The notes: generated by a model not told the origin, from the sequence alone. 64,000 nucleotides of DNA from Poriferisocius sp965200775 (GCA_965200775.1 OZ241383.1:1426001-1490000); one strand, 5' to 3'. Positions 8,972 to 18,580 are shown, counted from the stretch's first letter. Translations and numbers: made by a program.

Positions 8972-9805
8972 TCAGGCCCCATCTCTGGCGGTGGACAGCC
9001 CGGTGATCAACGAAACCAGGCGCTGGGCGTCGGTGCTGCGGGCGTCGAGCACCTCTATGAGCTGGCCCCGGCGCATAACAGCAATCCGGTCGGCGAGCCG
9101 GAACACCTGATCGAGGTTGTGGCTCACCACCACGATGGTGAGGTCGCGCTCTCGCAGCATGACGATGAGGTCCTCCACCCGGGCGGTCTCGGCGATACCC
9201 AGAGCGGCGGTGGGCTCGTCCATGACGATTACCTCGCGGCCCCAGTTCATGGCCCGTGCGATGGCCACCCCCTGACGCTGCCCCCCGGAGAAGTGCTGCA
9301 CCGGGATGCGCACCGACGGGATCTTGATATTGAGCCGCCGGATGATCTCCTCGGTGTCCCGGCGCATGGCCCGGCGGCGCAGGAAGGTGAACGGCCCCCA
9401 CCCCACCTTCAGCTCCCGACCCATGAACAGGTTCTGAGCGGCGTCGAGGTTGTCGGCCAGCGCCAGGTCTTGGTACACGGTTTCGATCCCCGCTGTCCGG
9501 GCGTCCTCCGGGGAGCGGAACCGGCGACCCTCCCCGTGCAGCACTACCTGTCCGGCGTCGGGCTGCTCCGCCCCGGAGATTACCTTGAGCAGGGTGCTCT
9601 TGCCGGCCCCGTTGTCGCCCACGATGGCGGTCAGCGTGCCGGAGGGGAAGTCCAGCGACACATCCCTCAGGGCGACCACGCCCCCGTAGCGTTTGTGGAT
9701 TCCCGACACGCTCAAGGCGATGCCGTCAGGCGTGTCAATGCCGCCCAAGGGCGCCTCGCCGGGGCCGGGGGCAGTAGCTGCCGTACCGATTTCGCTTGCG
9801 GTCAT
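8972..9805 (-). CDS. Sugar-type ABC transporter ATP-binding protein
   Basis: A 277-residue single-domain ATPase of the carbohydrate uptake (CUT2) group. It shows Walker A GDNGAGKST, the Q-loop region, signature FSGGQRQGVAIARA, Walker B VIVMDEPTAALG and switch His (VVVSHNLDQ). CUT2 systems often have a double ATPase (RbsA); this is the single-domain FrcA-like form, expected to work as a dimer. Its permease and binding protein lie about 9 kb upstream at 17573-19746 in the same operon, separated by six enzyme genes, which is an unusual split. It starts by ATGA overlap with the molybdenum enzyme gene. Confidence 0.95.
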   Translation of the reverse strand: MTASEIGTAATAPGPGEAPLGGIDTPDGIALSVSGIHKRYGGVVALRDVSLDFPSGTLTAIVGDNGAGKSTLLKVISGAEQPDAGQVVLHGEGRRFRSPEDARTAGIETVYQDLALADNLDAAQNLFMGRELKVGWGPFTFLRRRAMRRDTEEIIRRLNIKIPSVRIPVQHFSGGQRQGVAIARAMNWGREVIVMDEPTAALGIAETARVEDLIVMLRERDLTIVVVSHNLDQVFRLADRIAVMRRGQLIEVLDARSTDAQRLVSLITGLSTARDGA

Positions 9806-12141
9806 GAGCCAACTCCGTGCAGCTTTTCGAATAGATCATTGGGCGTCACCGGAACCCGGTCAACATCCACCCCCAACCGGGCCAGGGCATCCTCAACCGC
9901 GTTGGCCACAGCGGCGGGAGGGCAGATCGCCCCGGCCTCCCCCACTCCCTTCAGGCCGAGCGGGTTGAGCGGCGACGGGGTCTCAAGGTGGGCGACGGAC
10001 AGGGGGGGAACGCCGGCGGCGTCGGGAACCAGGTAGTCGGCCAGGCTCGGGTTCAAGGGCTGACCCTCGGCGTCGTAGACGGCCTGCTCGAAAAGCGCTG
10101 CCCCCACGCCCTGGGCCACCCCTCCGGCGATCTGGCCGTCCACGATCATTGGCGACAGCAGTGGTCCGCAGTCGTGGACCACCACGTAGTCGATGATCTC
10201 CACCTCCCCTGTGGACGGATCCACAGCTACCCGAGCCACGTGGACGCCGTTGGCGAACGTGACCGTGGGGGGCTCGAAGCAGACCGTCTCCTCCAGGCCG
10301 GGGCCATCACCGTTGGCGTACACACCGCCCGGGGCGAACCCGGACGCCACCTCGGCCAAACCCACCCGGCGGGCTGGGGTGCCCACCACCTCCACAACCC
10401 CGTCGCTTATGCACAAATCGGCTGGGGCCAGCTCCCACTGCTGGGCCACCGCGTCGAGGATCCGGTCTCGCAGCACCACCGAGGCCTCGTGAATGGCGCT
10501 GCCCGCCACCACCGCGCTCCGGCTGGCCAGCGTGCCCCATCCGAACTCGACGGCAGCGGTGTCGCCCCCGATCACCGTCACCCGGTCGGCTTCTACCCCA
10601 AGCGCCTCGGAACACACCGCGGAGAAGACTGTCTCGTGACCCTGCCCCTGCGAACATGCACCGGTGGCCACCTCCACCCAGCCGGTCTCGTCCACCCTCA
10701 CCCGGGCGCTCTCGAACGGGCCTACACCCGTGCCCTCCACATAGGTGGACACCCCGATGCCGACCAACCGCCCGGATTCGTCCCGCTCGCCCCCACGCAG
10801 GCCATCGTCGACGTTGCCCAGGCCCATGGCCATCTCGAAGCACCTGGGGAAGTCGCCGCTGTCGTAGGTGATCGGCGTCCCGTCCCGGTAGTTGATACCG
10901 ACGGTGTAGGGCATCTCCTCGGCGGTGATGAGGTTGCGGCGGCGCAGTTCCACCGGGTCGATCCCCATCTCCCGGGCGGCCACATCCAGGATGCGGTCCA
11001 TGGCGAATACAGCCTCGGGCCGCCCCGCGCCCCGGTACGGCGAAACCGGTGCCTTGTTGGTGACCACCGCTGTGGCTTCCACGGCCAGAGCGGGCACCCG
11101 GTAGCAACCGCAAAGGTGGGCCAGCGTGTTGTAGGGCTGCACCACCCCCAGGGGGTTGGCGGCACCGTTGTCGACGATGAAGCGGTCCCGCACCCCCAGG
11201 ATGCGGGCGTCTCCGTCGAGAGCCACCTCGATGTCGTGGATCTGATCGCGGGACTGGATAGCGGACACGCCGTGCTCGCTCCGCTGCTCCACCCACTTGA
11301 GCGCCACCCCCAGCTCCACGGCCAAAAAAGCCAAGATCAGCTCCTCGGCGTAGGGAAGGGCCTTGACCCCGAACCCGCCCCCCACATCGGGGGCCACCAC
11401 CCTGATCCGGTGAGCGGGCCGGTTCAGGGCCTTGGCCAGCGCGGTGCGCAGGGGGTGGGGAATCTGGGTGCTGCTCCACACGGTGAGCAGGTCGATGCGG
11501 GGGTCGTGATCGGCCACCACCCCCCGAGGCTCCATGGGATGGCAGGCCAGCCTCCCCGAGTGCAGCTTGCGGCGGCTCACATGGGCGGCGCCGGCGAACG
11601 CGGCTTCAACATCGCCGAACCCGGCGGCCACGAACAGCGAGCGGTTGTCGGGCCAGTGGTCGTACAGCCTGGGAGCGTCGGGGGCCATGGCCTCGAACGG
11701 GTCGGTCACCGGCGAGCGGGGAGCCAGATCGAGGCGCACCTGCTCGGCGGCGTCGGCAGCCGCTTGGGGGCTGGCGGCGATAACCGCGGCCACCGGGTCG
11801 CCCACATGGCGGACTCGGTCCACCGCCAACAGCGGCCGGCCTTCGTGGCGCACGAACAACCTGTCGTCGCCCAGCGACTCCAGCAGCTTGTCCTGATAGA
11901 CCCCGCCGTCGGCCTCGTTGGGAGCCATCACCTCGATCCGACCCATCAGGTCCCGGCCTGTCCAGCCCGCAACGCCCGGGGGAATCTCCACGTCGAGCAG
12001 GTCGGCGTGGGCCACCTGGCTCCTCACGAACGCCACGTAGCTCATCGACGGAAGCTCAATATCGGCCACGTAGCGCCCGCCGCCCCGCAGCAGGCGGGGG
12101 TCTTCCCGGCGCAAGCCTGGGGCAGTTGCGACCGTGGTCAT
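9802..12141 (-). CDS. Xanthine dehydrogenase/CO dehydrogenase-type molybdopterin-binding large subunit
   Basis: A 779-residue molybdenum hydroxylase large subunit. It has the N-terminal a/b hammerhead domain (LRREDPRLLRGGGRYVAD), the long Mo-cofactor binding domains (GGGFGVK, AGRPEAVFAMDR, CSQGQGHETVFSA) and the catalytic Glu in GVGEAGAICPPAAVANAV. Such enzymes hydroxylate aldehydes, purines or N-heterocycles with water as oxygen source. They normally need an FAD subunit and a 2Fe-2S subunit; neither is next to it. The ATG at 12139-12141 overlaps the upstream aldolase stop as ATGA; the longer frame is not used. Co-location with aldehyde-handling enzymes fits an aldehyde oxidase role, by inference. 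Confidence 0.93.
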   Translation of the reverse strand: MTTVATAPGLRREDPRLLRGGGRYVADIELPSMSYVAFVRSQVAHADLLDVEIPPGVAGWTGRDLMGRIEVMAPNEADGGVYQDKLLESLGDDRLFVRHEGRPLLAVDRVRHVGDPVAAVIAASPQAAADAAEQVRLDLAPRSPVTDPFEAMAPDAPRLYDHWPDNRSLFVAAGFGDVEAAFAGAAHVSRRKLHSGRLACHPMEPRGVVADHDPRIDLLTVWSSTQIPHPLRTALAKALNRPAHRIRVVAPDVGGGFGVKALPYAEELILAFLAVELGVALKWVEQRSEHGVSAIQSRDQIHDIEVALDGDARILGVRDRFIVDNGAANPLGVVQPYNTLAHLCGCYRVPALAVEATAVVTNKAPVSPYRGAGRPEAVFAMDRILDVAAREMGIDPVELRRRNLITAEEMPYTVGINYRDGTPITYDSGDFPRCFEMAMGLGNVDDGLRGGERDESGRLVGIGVSTYVEGTGVGPFESARVRVDETGWVEVATGACSQGQGHETVFSAVCSEALGVEADRVTVIGGDTAAVEFGWGTLASRSAVVAGSAIHEASVVLRDRILDAVAQQWELAPADLCISDGVVEVVGTPARRVGLAEVASGFAPGGVYANGDGPGLEETVCFEPPTVTFANGVHVARVAVDPSTGEVEIIDYVVVHDCGPLLSPMIVDGQIAGGVAQGVGAALFEQAVYDAEGQPLNPSLADYLVPDAAGVPPLSVAHLETPSPLNPLGLKGVGEAGAICPPAAVANAVEDALARLGVDVDRVPVTPNDLFEKLHGVGS

Positions 12142-12884
12142 CGACTGGTCTCCATGGCCCAGTAGTCCCACTGGGTGTGGGTGTACTCCTCCAGGGTGAG
12201 GCCGTCGGTGAGCAGCTCGCCGGTCAGCTCGGCCCGGTCTATGGTGTCCACCGCGCCGATGCCCCGAGCCATGATCTGCAGCCGGGCCGAACGCTCGAGG
12301 TTCACCGAGCTGACCGTGGCCTCCTCGATGGACGACCCCACAACGGTCAGGCCGTGACCCTTCAGCAGCACCCCCTTGCGGTCACCGAGGGCGGAGGCCA
12401 CCGCTCGACCCCGCTGCGGGTTGTCGATCTGCACGGCGGAGTCGTAAACCGGCACCCCGTCGGCGAACAGGGTGCAAAGATGCCAGACCGGGGCCAGCGG
12501 CACGTCTGTCATCGAAAAAGCGATGCAGTGCATGGGGTGGGCGTGGATCACCGCGCCCACGTCGGGACGGGCCCGGTAGATCTCGGTGTGCATGAACCGC
12601 TCGCCGGGGGCGTCCATCGTTCCCTGCACCACCTCGCCGTCGAGGTCCATAACCACCACGTCGCCGGGGTTGGTCTGGGCCAAGTCCTTCACATCGTCGT
12701 GGGTGTGGCCCAGTATGGCCACGAGGTCGGTGCCCGGAATGCGGGCCGACGGATGTCCGAAGGGTCCGATCAGCCGCTCCCTCACCAGGATGCGGGTTGA
12801 GATGGCGATCTTTTCCCGGAGCGCGGCGAGGGTTTCAGGGTTGACCGTTTCGGGGTTGACCGTTTCGGCAGGGTGGTTGCTCAT
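12138..12884 (-). CDS. Class II aldolase/adducin-family protein
   Basis: A 248-residue member of the fuculose-phosphate aldolase/adducin fold, a Zn-dependent class that cleaves or epimerises sugar phosphates or decarboxylates related acids. The metal site is seen in GAVIHAHPMHCIAF (His pair) and LLKGHGLTVVG, with a likely catalytic Glu/His in GERFMHTEIYRARPDV. The ATG at 12882-12884 overlaps the aldehyde dehydrogenase stop. The N-terminus carries a small duplication (ETVNP repeated), from a 15-bp direct repeat, in a region expected to be disordered. Placement between dehydrogenases suggests cleavage of a carbonyl intermediate. Confidence 0.9.
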   Translation of the reverse strand: MSNHPAETVNPETVNPETLAALREKIAISTRILVRERLIGPFGHPSARIPGTDLVAILGHTHDDVKDLAQTNPGDVVVMDLDGEVVQGTMDAPGERFMHTEIYRARPDVGAVIHAHPMHCIAFSMTDVPLAPVWHLCTLFADGVPVYDSAVQIDNPQRGRAVASALGDRKGVLLKGHGLTVVGSSIEEATVSSVNLERSARLQIMARGIGAVDTIDRAELTGELLTDGLTLEEYTHTQWDYWAMETSR

Positions 12885-14353
12885 GAGCGGGCTCCGATGT
12901 CGAGGATGTGGATGACCTTCGTCCGGGTGTAGCTGAGGAGCGAGTCCATCGACCCCTCGGCTCCCAAACCCGAGTCCTTGTACCCGCCGAACGGGGTCTC
13001 CAGGAAGTGCTGCCCCCGACCGTTGATCCAGACGCAGCCCGCCTGCACCCGCCGGGCGGCGTCCATGGCCCAGTCGAGGTCGTTGGTGATGATATTGGCG
13101 GTCAGGCCGTAGCGGGTGGCGTTGGCCTGGGCAATGAGATCGTCCCGGTCTCGCCATTCCAGCACCGAGAGCACCGGACCGAAGATCTCCTCTGTGGCGA
13201 TGACGTGGCCGGCCTCAACCTGGTCGAACAGGGTGGGAGCCAGGTAGTAGCCGCCGGCCGGCACGTCGTCGGGTCGGCCCCCGCCCCTGACCAGTCGGGC
13301 CCCCTCGGTCCGCCCGGCGTCCACGTAGCCTTGCACTCGGCTGAGTTGCGGCTCGGACACCAGCGGACCCATCGTGGCGGCCTGGTCGAGCGGGTCGCCC
13401 ACCCGAACCTGCTCGAGTCGGGCGGCCACGGCGTCCACGATGTCGTCGTGCAGCTCGGCGGGGGCGTACAACCGGGAGGTTGACCCGCACGACTGGCCCT
13501 GCGAAGACTCGAAGTTCATCCCCCCCACGGCCTGCTCGGCCACGAATGCCGGGTCGGCGTCGGGGGCCACCAGCAGCGGGTTCTTCCCGCCCAGCTCCAC
13601 CGTGACGTACTTCACCCGGCCCGACGCGGCGGCCGCTTCCATAACCCGCAATCCGGTGGTCCCCCGCCCGGTAAAGCCGATCCTGCTGATGCCGGGATGG
13701 GCCACCAGCGCCTCTCCGGTGGTGGCACCGTCCCCTGTGAGCACGGTGAGCACGCCAGGAGGGAGGATCTCGGCAGCAAGGTAGGCCACCTCCAGCGGAG
13801 AGATCGGGGTCTGGTCGGGGGCCTTCACGATGACGGTGTTGCCGGCGGCCAGCGGTGCGGCAGCGTGGAACAGCGTGAACATCAGGGGATGGTTGAACGG
13901 CAGGATGCGAGCAACCACGCCGTAGGGCTCTCTCACGGTCAGATGGAAGCCTTTGGCCGTCGCCGGGAGGGTCTTGCCGTGCAACTCCCGGGCGATACCC
14001 GCGAAGTAGTCGAGGGCGTCGGCGCCGTAGGCAACGTCGTTTCGCATGGCGGCCAACGGGTTCCCGCTGTCCAGGGCGTCGATCCGGGCCAGCCGCTCGG
14101 CCTGGGACCGAACGGCGTCGGCCAGGTCGCTCAGGCACCGGCCCCGCTCGGCGGCAGACAGCGCGGCCCATCCCGGCTGGGCATTGGCCGCCGATGACAC
14201 TGCCCGATCCACGGTGTCGGCGTCGGCCAGCGGCACGTTGGCCACCGTCTCGCCAGTGCCGGGAGCGATGGCCGGCATCGTGCCGCCGGTGGGCACCTCA
14301 TCGCCGCCCACCACCACCGGGTAGCGGTCCCGGAGATCGACATCCAGGCTCAT
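12881..14353 (-). CDS. NAD(P)-dependent aldehyde dehydrogenase
   Basis: A 490-residue aldehyde dehydrogenase of the betaine-aldehyde/aminobutyraldehyde-like group. Visible are the cofactor-site Asn region ILPFNHPL, the Rossmann GFTGRGTTGLRV, the general-base Glu in VTVELGGKNP, the catalytic Cys in GQSCGSTSRLY and EEIFGPVLSV near the C-terminus. It oxidises an aldehyde to the acid. It sits 16 bp after the alcohol dehydrogenase and overlaps the aldolase by ATGA, consistent with an alcohol to aldehyde to acid sequence in this operon. The exact substrate is not known. Confidence 0.95.
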   Translation of the reverse strand: MSLDVDLRDRYPVVVGGDEVPTGGTMPAIAPGTGETVANVPLADADTVDRAVSSAANAQPGWAALSAAERGRCLSDLADAVRSQAERLARIDALDSGNPLAAMRNDVAYGADALDYFAGIARELHGKTLPATAKGFHLTVREPYGVVARILPFNHPLMFTLFHAAAPLAAGNTVIVKAPDQTPISPLEVAYLAAEILPPGVLTVLTGDGATTGEALVAHPGISRIGFTGRGTTGLRVMEAAAASGRVKYVTVELGGKNPLLVAPDADPAFVAEQAVGGMNFESSQGQSCGSTSRLYAPAELHDDIVDAVAARLEQVRVGDPLDQAATMGPLVSEPQLSRVQGYVDAGRTEGARLVRGGGRPDDVPAGGYYLAPTLFDQVEAGHVIATEEIFGPVLSVLEWRDRDDLIAQANATRYGLTANIITNDLDWAMDAARRVQAGCVWINGRGQHFLETPFGGYKDSGLGAEGSMDSLLSYTRTKVIHILDIGARS

Positions 14354-14369
14354 GGCACGATCTCCAAAC

Positions 14370-15458
14370 TCATGGCACGATCACCGGTTTCATCTCGGCG
14401 CCGGTTCTCATGGCGGCCAGCGCATCGGGTACCTGTTCCAGCCTGTAGGGGTTCGAGCACACCACCGATTCCAGCCCCAGCGTCTCGGCGTTCCGATCCA
14501 GGAACCGCAGAGCGTCGTGGAAGTGCGAGATGTCGGCTGAAAGCGAGGTTCTCACCGTGAGCTGGCGCACCTTCATGGCCGTGGTCGCCACCGGAACCGA
14601 CTGGCCGTGGGCTTGGCCGATCACCATGAGCGTGCCCCCGGCCCTGACCATCTCCATGCCCTCGGTGAAGGCATCGGGTGGCCCGGCGCATTCCAGCACG
14701 ATGTCCGCCCCCCGGCCGCTGGTCATGCTGCGAACCGTATCGATCCGCTCGTCAGGTGTGGTGTCGTCGATGTTGATGCGGGCCGCCAGATCCCACCCGT
14801 CGGTTGCTGCCAGCCGGGACGATGGCGCACCGATGAGGATCACCTGGTTGGCTCCGCTGCGTATGGCCGCCGCCGCGGCCAGCACGCCGACCGGTCCGGC
14901 CCCGAGCACCACCACATCGTCGCTGAACCGTATGCGGGGCATGCGGTCGAGTGCGTGCATCACGGTACGCAGGGCGCAGGTGGCGGCCGAGGCCAGCGGG
15001 CTGGATACACCGTCGGGCACGGCCAGCACCCGGGAGTCGGGTGACACGTGGAGAAGCTCGGAGAAAGTCCCGTTGATGCTGCCGTCCCGGTAGGGGCCCC
15101 ATCCGTAGCCCATTGTGTTCTCGCACAGGGTGGGTTGTTTGGCCACCGCGCAGAAGTAGCACCTCCCGCACCAGTTGTGGGCCCACACGATTCGGTCGCC
15201 GGGATGCAGAGGTTGACCCTGGGCGTCTCGCTCCAGGCCTTGACCTAGCTCCAGGATGGTTCCGGTTCCCTCGTGGCCCATCACCAGCGGGAGGCGGGCC
15301 AGGTGATCGAAAACCCCGTCGCTGATGTGGACATCGGTTCCACAGACTGTGGCGGCGTCAACCCGCACCAGGGCGCCTCCGGCGAGTATCGGGCCGGGGT
15401 CGAGGTTCTCCACTCGGGGACCTCTCCCGTAGTCGGCCAGTACCACGGCCCGGCTCAT
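14370..15458 (-). CDS. Zinc-dependent alcohol dehydrogenase (MDR family)
   Basis: A 362-residue medium-chain dehydrogenase. The catalytic zinc ligands are in TVCGTDVH and GHEGTG, and the four structural-zinc cysteines are in WCGRCYFCAVAKQPTLC. The NAD-binding motif is VVLGAGPVGVLA. Like sorbitol- and threonine-dehydrogenase-type members it probably oxidises a secondary alcohol or polyol. It is 31 bp after the small-subunit gene and 16 bp before the aldehyde dehydrogenase, so the two dehydrogenases are probably consecutive steps. Confidence 0.93.
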   Translation of the reverse strand: MSRAVVLADYGRGPRVENLDPGPILAGGALVRVDAATVCGTDVHISDGVFDHLARLPLVMGHEGTGTILELGQGLERDAQGQPLHPGDRIVWAHNWCGRCYFCAVAKQPTLCENTMGYGWGPYRDGSINGTFSELLHVSPDSRVLAVPDGVSSPLASAATCALRTVMHALDRMPRIRFSDDVVVLGAGPVGVLAAAAAIRSGANQVILIGAPSSRLAATDGWDLAARINIDDTTPDERIDTVRSMTSGRGADIVLECAGPPDAFTEGMEMVRAGGTLMVIGQAHGQSVPVATTAMKVRQLTVRTSLSADISHFHDALRFLDRNAETLGLESVVCSNPYRLEQVPDALAAMRTGAEMKPVIVP

Positions 15459-15489
15459 CGCGAACGCTCCACCCGCATCGGACCCCGAC

Positions 15490-15930
15490 TCATTCCGAAG
15501 CCTCCCGCCAGATCGGACCCCGACTCACCACAGGGTCGAGCAGCCCCTCGGCCACCCACTCGGTGTAGGCGAAGGGGTCGTAGGTTTTGGCTACCTGTCC
15601 CGGATACCCGATCCGTTCTCGCACCACCGGGTTGAGGTAGTAGCACGCCGCCACCGCGGTGGTGAGCGCCACGTACCCGTCCTCGTCCTCGCCGTGGTAG
15701 GCCGACAGCCTCTCGACAGAGAACGAATCGGGGTCCAACGCGTCAACAGCCCGAACCAGCGGCCGGCGAAGATCGGGACGCCAGTCCAGCACCTGCTCCA
15801 GATGGCCGGTGATCGCCTCCACTTCAGAGGCCGATGGCATTCCGTGGGCCGCCGGCAGCATCACATCGGCCAGCTTCTCCAACCGTTCGAGGTCCACCAC
15901 CAAGCCCGAGTCGTCTCGTACCGCAGTCAT
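15490..15930 (-). CDS. Probable small subunit of the GMC oxidoreductase (gluconate 2-dehydrogenase subunit 3-like)
   Basis: A 146-residue mostly helical protein. The C-terminal part (ACYYLNPVVRERIGYPGQ) resembles the YY...GYPGP pattern of gluconate 2-dehydrogenase subunit 3 proteins, which accompany membrane-bound flavoprotein dehydrogenases. Unlike typical members it has no Tat signal, so it would act in the cytoplasm. The ATG at 15928-15930 overlaps the GMC oxidoreductase stop as ATGA, which argues for a stoichiometric partner. The family assignment rests on this short motif and the gene pairing and is moderately sure. Confidence 0.6.
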   Translation of the reverse strand: MTAVRDDSGLVVDLERLEKLADVMLPAAHGMPSASEVEAITGHLEQVLDWRPDLRRPLVRAVDALDPDSFSVERLSAYHGEDEDGYVALTTAVAACYYLNPVVRERIGYPGQVAKTYDPFAYTEWVAEGLLDPVVSRGPIWREASE

Positions 15931-17537
15931 GCCGGGATTTTCTGATCGCGCCGGTGCTTGATGAGCTGGTCGGCGGTCCGCAGGGCCAAAGCGGTGATCG
16001 TGCAGGTGGGATTCACTCCCGAGCTGGTCACGAACACGCTGGCGTCTGCCACGTACAGGTTGGCCACGTCGTGGGCCTGCTGGCTGGCGTTGACCACCGA
16101 TGACGCCGGGTCGTCTCCCATCCGGGCCGTCCCCATGAGGTGCCAACCCGAATAGGGGATCATGGAGGCCACCACCGTCTCCTCGCACCCCGAGGCCCGA
16201 AGCGACTCCTCGGCCCGATCCTGCTGGAAGGCCATGAGCTGCCGCGAGTGGTCGGAGATCCGGTAGCTCACCCGGGGAGCGGGAATGCCGTGGCTGTCGG
16301 TACGTTCGCCGTCGAGCTCGACCCGGTTGGACTCCTTGGGGAGGTCCTCACCGAAGATCGCCCAGCTAGCTCCCCGCCCGAACGTCCGGCCCATGAGATG
16401 GTGGTGGTCGGGCCCCCACACCTCGTTTCCGGCCCGCATGGGCAGGATGTGGTTCAACGGGCCGCCCACCGGCGACAGCGCCCACTTGGCACCCCGCACG
16501 AAACCTCGGTCGAGGTCGGTTTCGTAGAACTGGTAGGTGGTGATGCTGGCCCCGAAATGACCTTGCCAACCCTCTACCTGGTCATCCCACCAGCCGGTCA
16601 CCACCGAGAAGGGGTGCATCATCAGGCGGCGTCCCACCAAGCCACTGGAGTTGGCCAGCCCGTCGGGGCAGTGGCGGTCGTCGGCCGAGAGCAGCAGCAG
16701 CCGGGCTGTGCCCACCGCGTTGGCGGCCAGGATCACCACGTCGGCCTCCTCGTGGTGTTCCACCCCGGATCGGTCGAGCCACACGGCACCGGTGGCCAAT
16801 CCCCGGGGTCCGATGGTGATGCGGCTGACCCGGGCTCCGGTGATGAGCCGGGCGCCGGCCGCGGTGGCCCGGGGCCAGTGGGTCAGGTCGGTGGAGGCCT
16901 TGGCCCCTTCGGCGCACCCCGAGGTGCAGACCCCCCGCTGCACGCACGGCCGCCGGCCGTCGTAGGGAGCCGAAAGGATGGCGTTGGGCTCCGGCCACCA
17001 ATGCCATCCCAGCCGGTTGTGGCCCTCGGCCACCCGCCGTCCCGCAACCCCCAGGGGCAGGGGAGGCAGCGGGTAGTCGTCGTGGGGAGGGTAGGCCGGG
17101 TCCCCGGCCAGGCCCGACACCCCGATCTGTCGGTCGATGGCGTCGTAGTACGGGGCCACGTCCCGGTACGTGATCGGCCAGTCGTCGGCCACCCCGTCAA
17201 GCGTCCGCACCCGGAAGTCCGAGGGAAGCATCCGGGGCCACGTCCCGGCGTAGATGATCATGCTGCCCCCCACCGCGTTGTACATGAGGGGCTCGATGTC
17301 GGATTCGTCGTGAACCACCGGATAGTCCTCGGGCCGGTTCCGCACGTTGGGGCTCATGGCCCAGTCCCTGCGGATGGCCAGCTCCCAGTCGGGCCGGGTG
17401 CCGGGGAACGCCGACCGATCGGGCCAATCGCCCTGCTCCAGGCAGACCACATCGAAGCCGTGCTCGGCCAGATGGCGCGCTGCCACCCCGCCGGACGCAC
17501 CGGCACCGATGATTAGGACGTCGGCCCGATCGGTCAC
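15927..17537 (-). CDS. GMC-family FAD-dependent oxidoreductase
   Basis: A 536-residue glucose-methanol-choline oxidoreductase. The FAD-binding Rossmann motif is LIIGAGASGGVAARHLAE, the middle part holds NAIL/CTSGCAEGAK segments, and the C-terminal active-site region is GWHLMGTARMG (catalytic His area) and SSGVNPTCTI (catalytic Asn area). These enzymes oxidise alcohols or sugars at a hydroxyl carbon with FAD. With its small subunit it probably does the first oxidation of the imported substrate. The gene begins 35 bp after the binding-protein gene in the same operon. No signal peptide is seen. Confidence 0.93.
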   Translation of the reverse strand: MTDRADVLIIGAGASGGVAARHLAEHGFDVVCLEQGDWPDRSAFPGTRPDWELAIRRDWAMSPNVRNRPEDYPVVHDESDIEPLMYNAVGGSMIIYAGTWPRMLPSDFRVRTLDGVADDWPITYRDVAPYYDAIDRQIGVSGLAGDPAYPPHDDYPLPPLPLGVAGRRVAEGHNRLGWHWWPEPNAILSAPYDGRRPCVQRGVCTSGCAEGAKASTDLTHWPRATAAGARLITGARVSRITIGPRGLATGAVWLDRSGVEHHEEADVVILAANAVGTARLLLLSADDRHCPDGLANSSGLVGRRLMMHPFSVVTGWWDDQVEGWQGHFGASITTYQFYETDLDRGFVRGAKWALSPVGGPLNHILPMRAGNEVWGPDHHHLMGRTFGRGASWAIFGEDLPKESNRVELDGERTDSHGIPAPRVSYRISDHSRQLMAFQQDRAEESLRASGCEETVVASMIPYSGWHLMGTARMGDDPASSVVNASQQAHDVANLYVADASVFVTSSGVNPTCTITALALRTADQLIKHRRDQKIPA

Positions 17538-17572
17538 GTTCTACCGAGTTTCACGCCGGAGAGGAAGAACCC

Positions 17573-18580
17573 CTACCGGAGGTCGGCGTTGGTCCTGCCT
17601 TCGATGGAACCGGAGTCCACCACGAAGGTGGGCGCCTGGATGAAGTAGTCCTGCCCGGTGCTGCCCGAGGTGAGGTACTGGTGTGCGACCTCGGCGGTCT
17701 GCCAACCCCACTGGTAGCCCCGCAGGGCGATCGTCATATCCACGCCGGTACCGTCCCGGATCTGATCGAACACGGCGGGCTCGCCGTCGGTTCCGCTGAT
17801 AAGGATGTCGGCGTGGTCGATGCCGGCTTCCTCTACCGCGGTAGCCGCGCCCAGGGCCAGGGCATCGCTGTCTGCCCAGATGCCGTCCAGATCGGGGTTG
17901 GCGGTAAGGGCGTCCTGGGCCAGGCGGAGGCCCTCCTCGACGGTGAAGCTGTTGGCGCTCTGGTTGAACACCACGTCGATCCCGGAATGCTCGGCCATGA
18001 CCTCTTCGAAGCCATCACGCCGCTTCTCCACGTACTCGCTGGCACCGGGGCCACCAATCCGGGCCATCTTGCCCGAACTACCGATGTGCTCAACCATCCA
18101 CTCGGTCTGCTTGGTGCCCTCAACGCCCCAGTCGGTTCCGATGAAGCCGATCTCCGGGGCGGCCTGCTGCACGCTGTCGCCGGTGGACAGCATGGGAATG
18201 CCGGCCGCCGCCGCGGCTTCATAGGCCGAGATGAGCGCCTGGCGGTCGCCGGGTGAGGCGATGATGAGGTCCACCCCCTGCGTCACGAAGTCCTCGATCT
18301 GAGCCACCTGGTCCTCGATCACGTAGGCCGCATCGGCCGCCGAGAAGTTCCAGCAGTTCTGCGCACCGAAATCGGCCAGGCCGGCTTCGAGGTCGCGGAA
18401 GTAGAGGATGAAGGTCGCCAGGTTGGCGTAGCGGACCTCATAAGTCTCCGCGCACCCCCCGTCGTCCGACATGACCTCATCGCCCGACGCGTCGTCGTCA
18501 TCGTTGCCACACGCCGATGCCACAAGTCCGAAGACCAGCAGCAACGCCAGCAGCTTCCACAACATTTTCTTGGTATTCAT
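17573..18580 (-). CDS. Sugar-type ABC transporter substrate-binding lipoprotein
   Basis: A 335-residue periplasmic-binding-protein type 1 (RbsB-like) lipoprotein. A hydrophobic signal ends in the lipobox VASAC, so the mature protein starts at that Cys and is anchored outside the membrane, followed by an acidic linker. The two-lobe core shows GVDLIIASPGDRQAL, GFIGTDWGVEG, IGGPGASEYVEKRRDGFEE and GIWADSDALALGAA. The ATG at 18578-18580 has an excellent GGAGGGGGATC ribosome site and overlaps the permease stop by ATGA. Its high expected expression fits a capture protein. Ligand unknown. Confidence 0.94.
   Translation of the reverse strand: MNTKKMLWKLLALLLVFGLVASACGNDDDDASGDEVMSDDGGCAETYEVRYANLATFILYFRDLEAGLADFGAQNCWNFSAADAAYVIEDQVAQIEDFVTQGVDLIIASPGDRQALISAYEAAAAAGIPMLSTGDSVQQAAPEIGFIGTDWGVEGTKQTEWMVEHIGSSGKMARIGGPGASEYVEKRRDGFEEVMAEHSGIDVVFNQSANSFTVEEGLRLAQDALTANPDLDGIWADSDALALGAATAVEEAGIDHADILISGTDGEPAVFDQIRDGTGVDMTIALRGYQWGWQTAEVAHQYLTSGSTGQDYFIQAPTFVVDSGSIEGRTNADLR

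Noticed and set aside
9988..12165. A 725-codon open frame on the plus strand
   Set aside because: It lies wholly opposite the molybdenum enzyme gene, has a His/Gly/Pro-rich composition typical of antisense to GC-rich coding DNA, and shows no recognisable domain.
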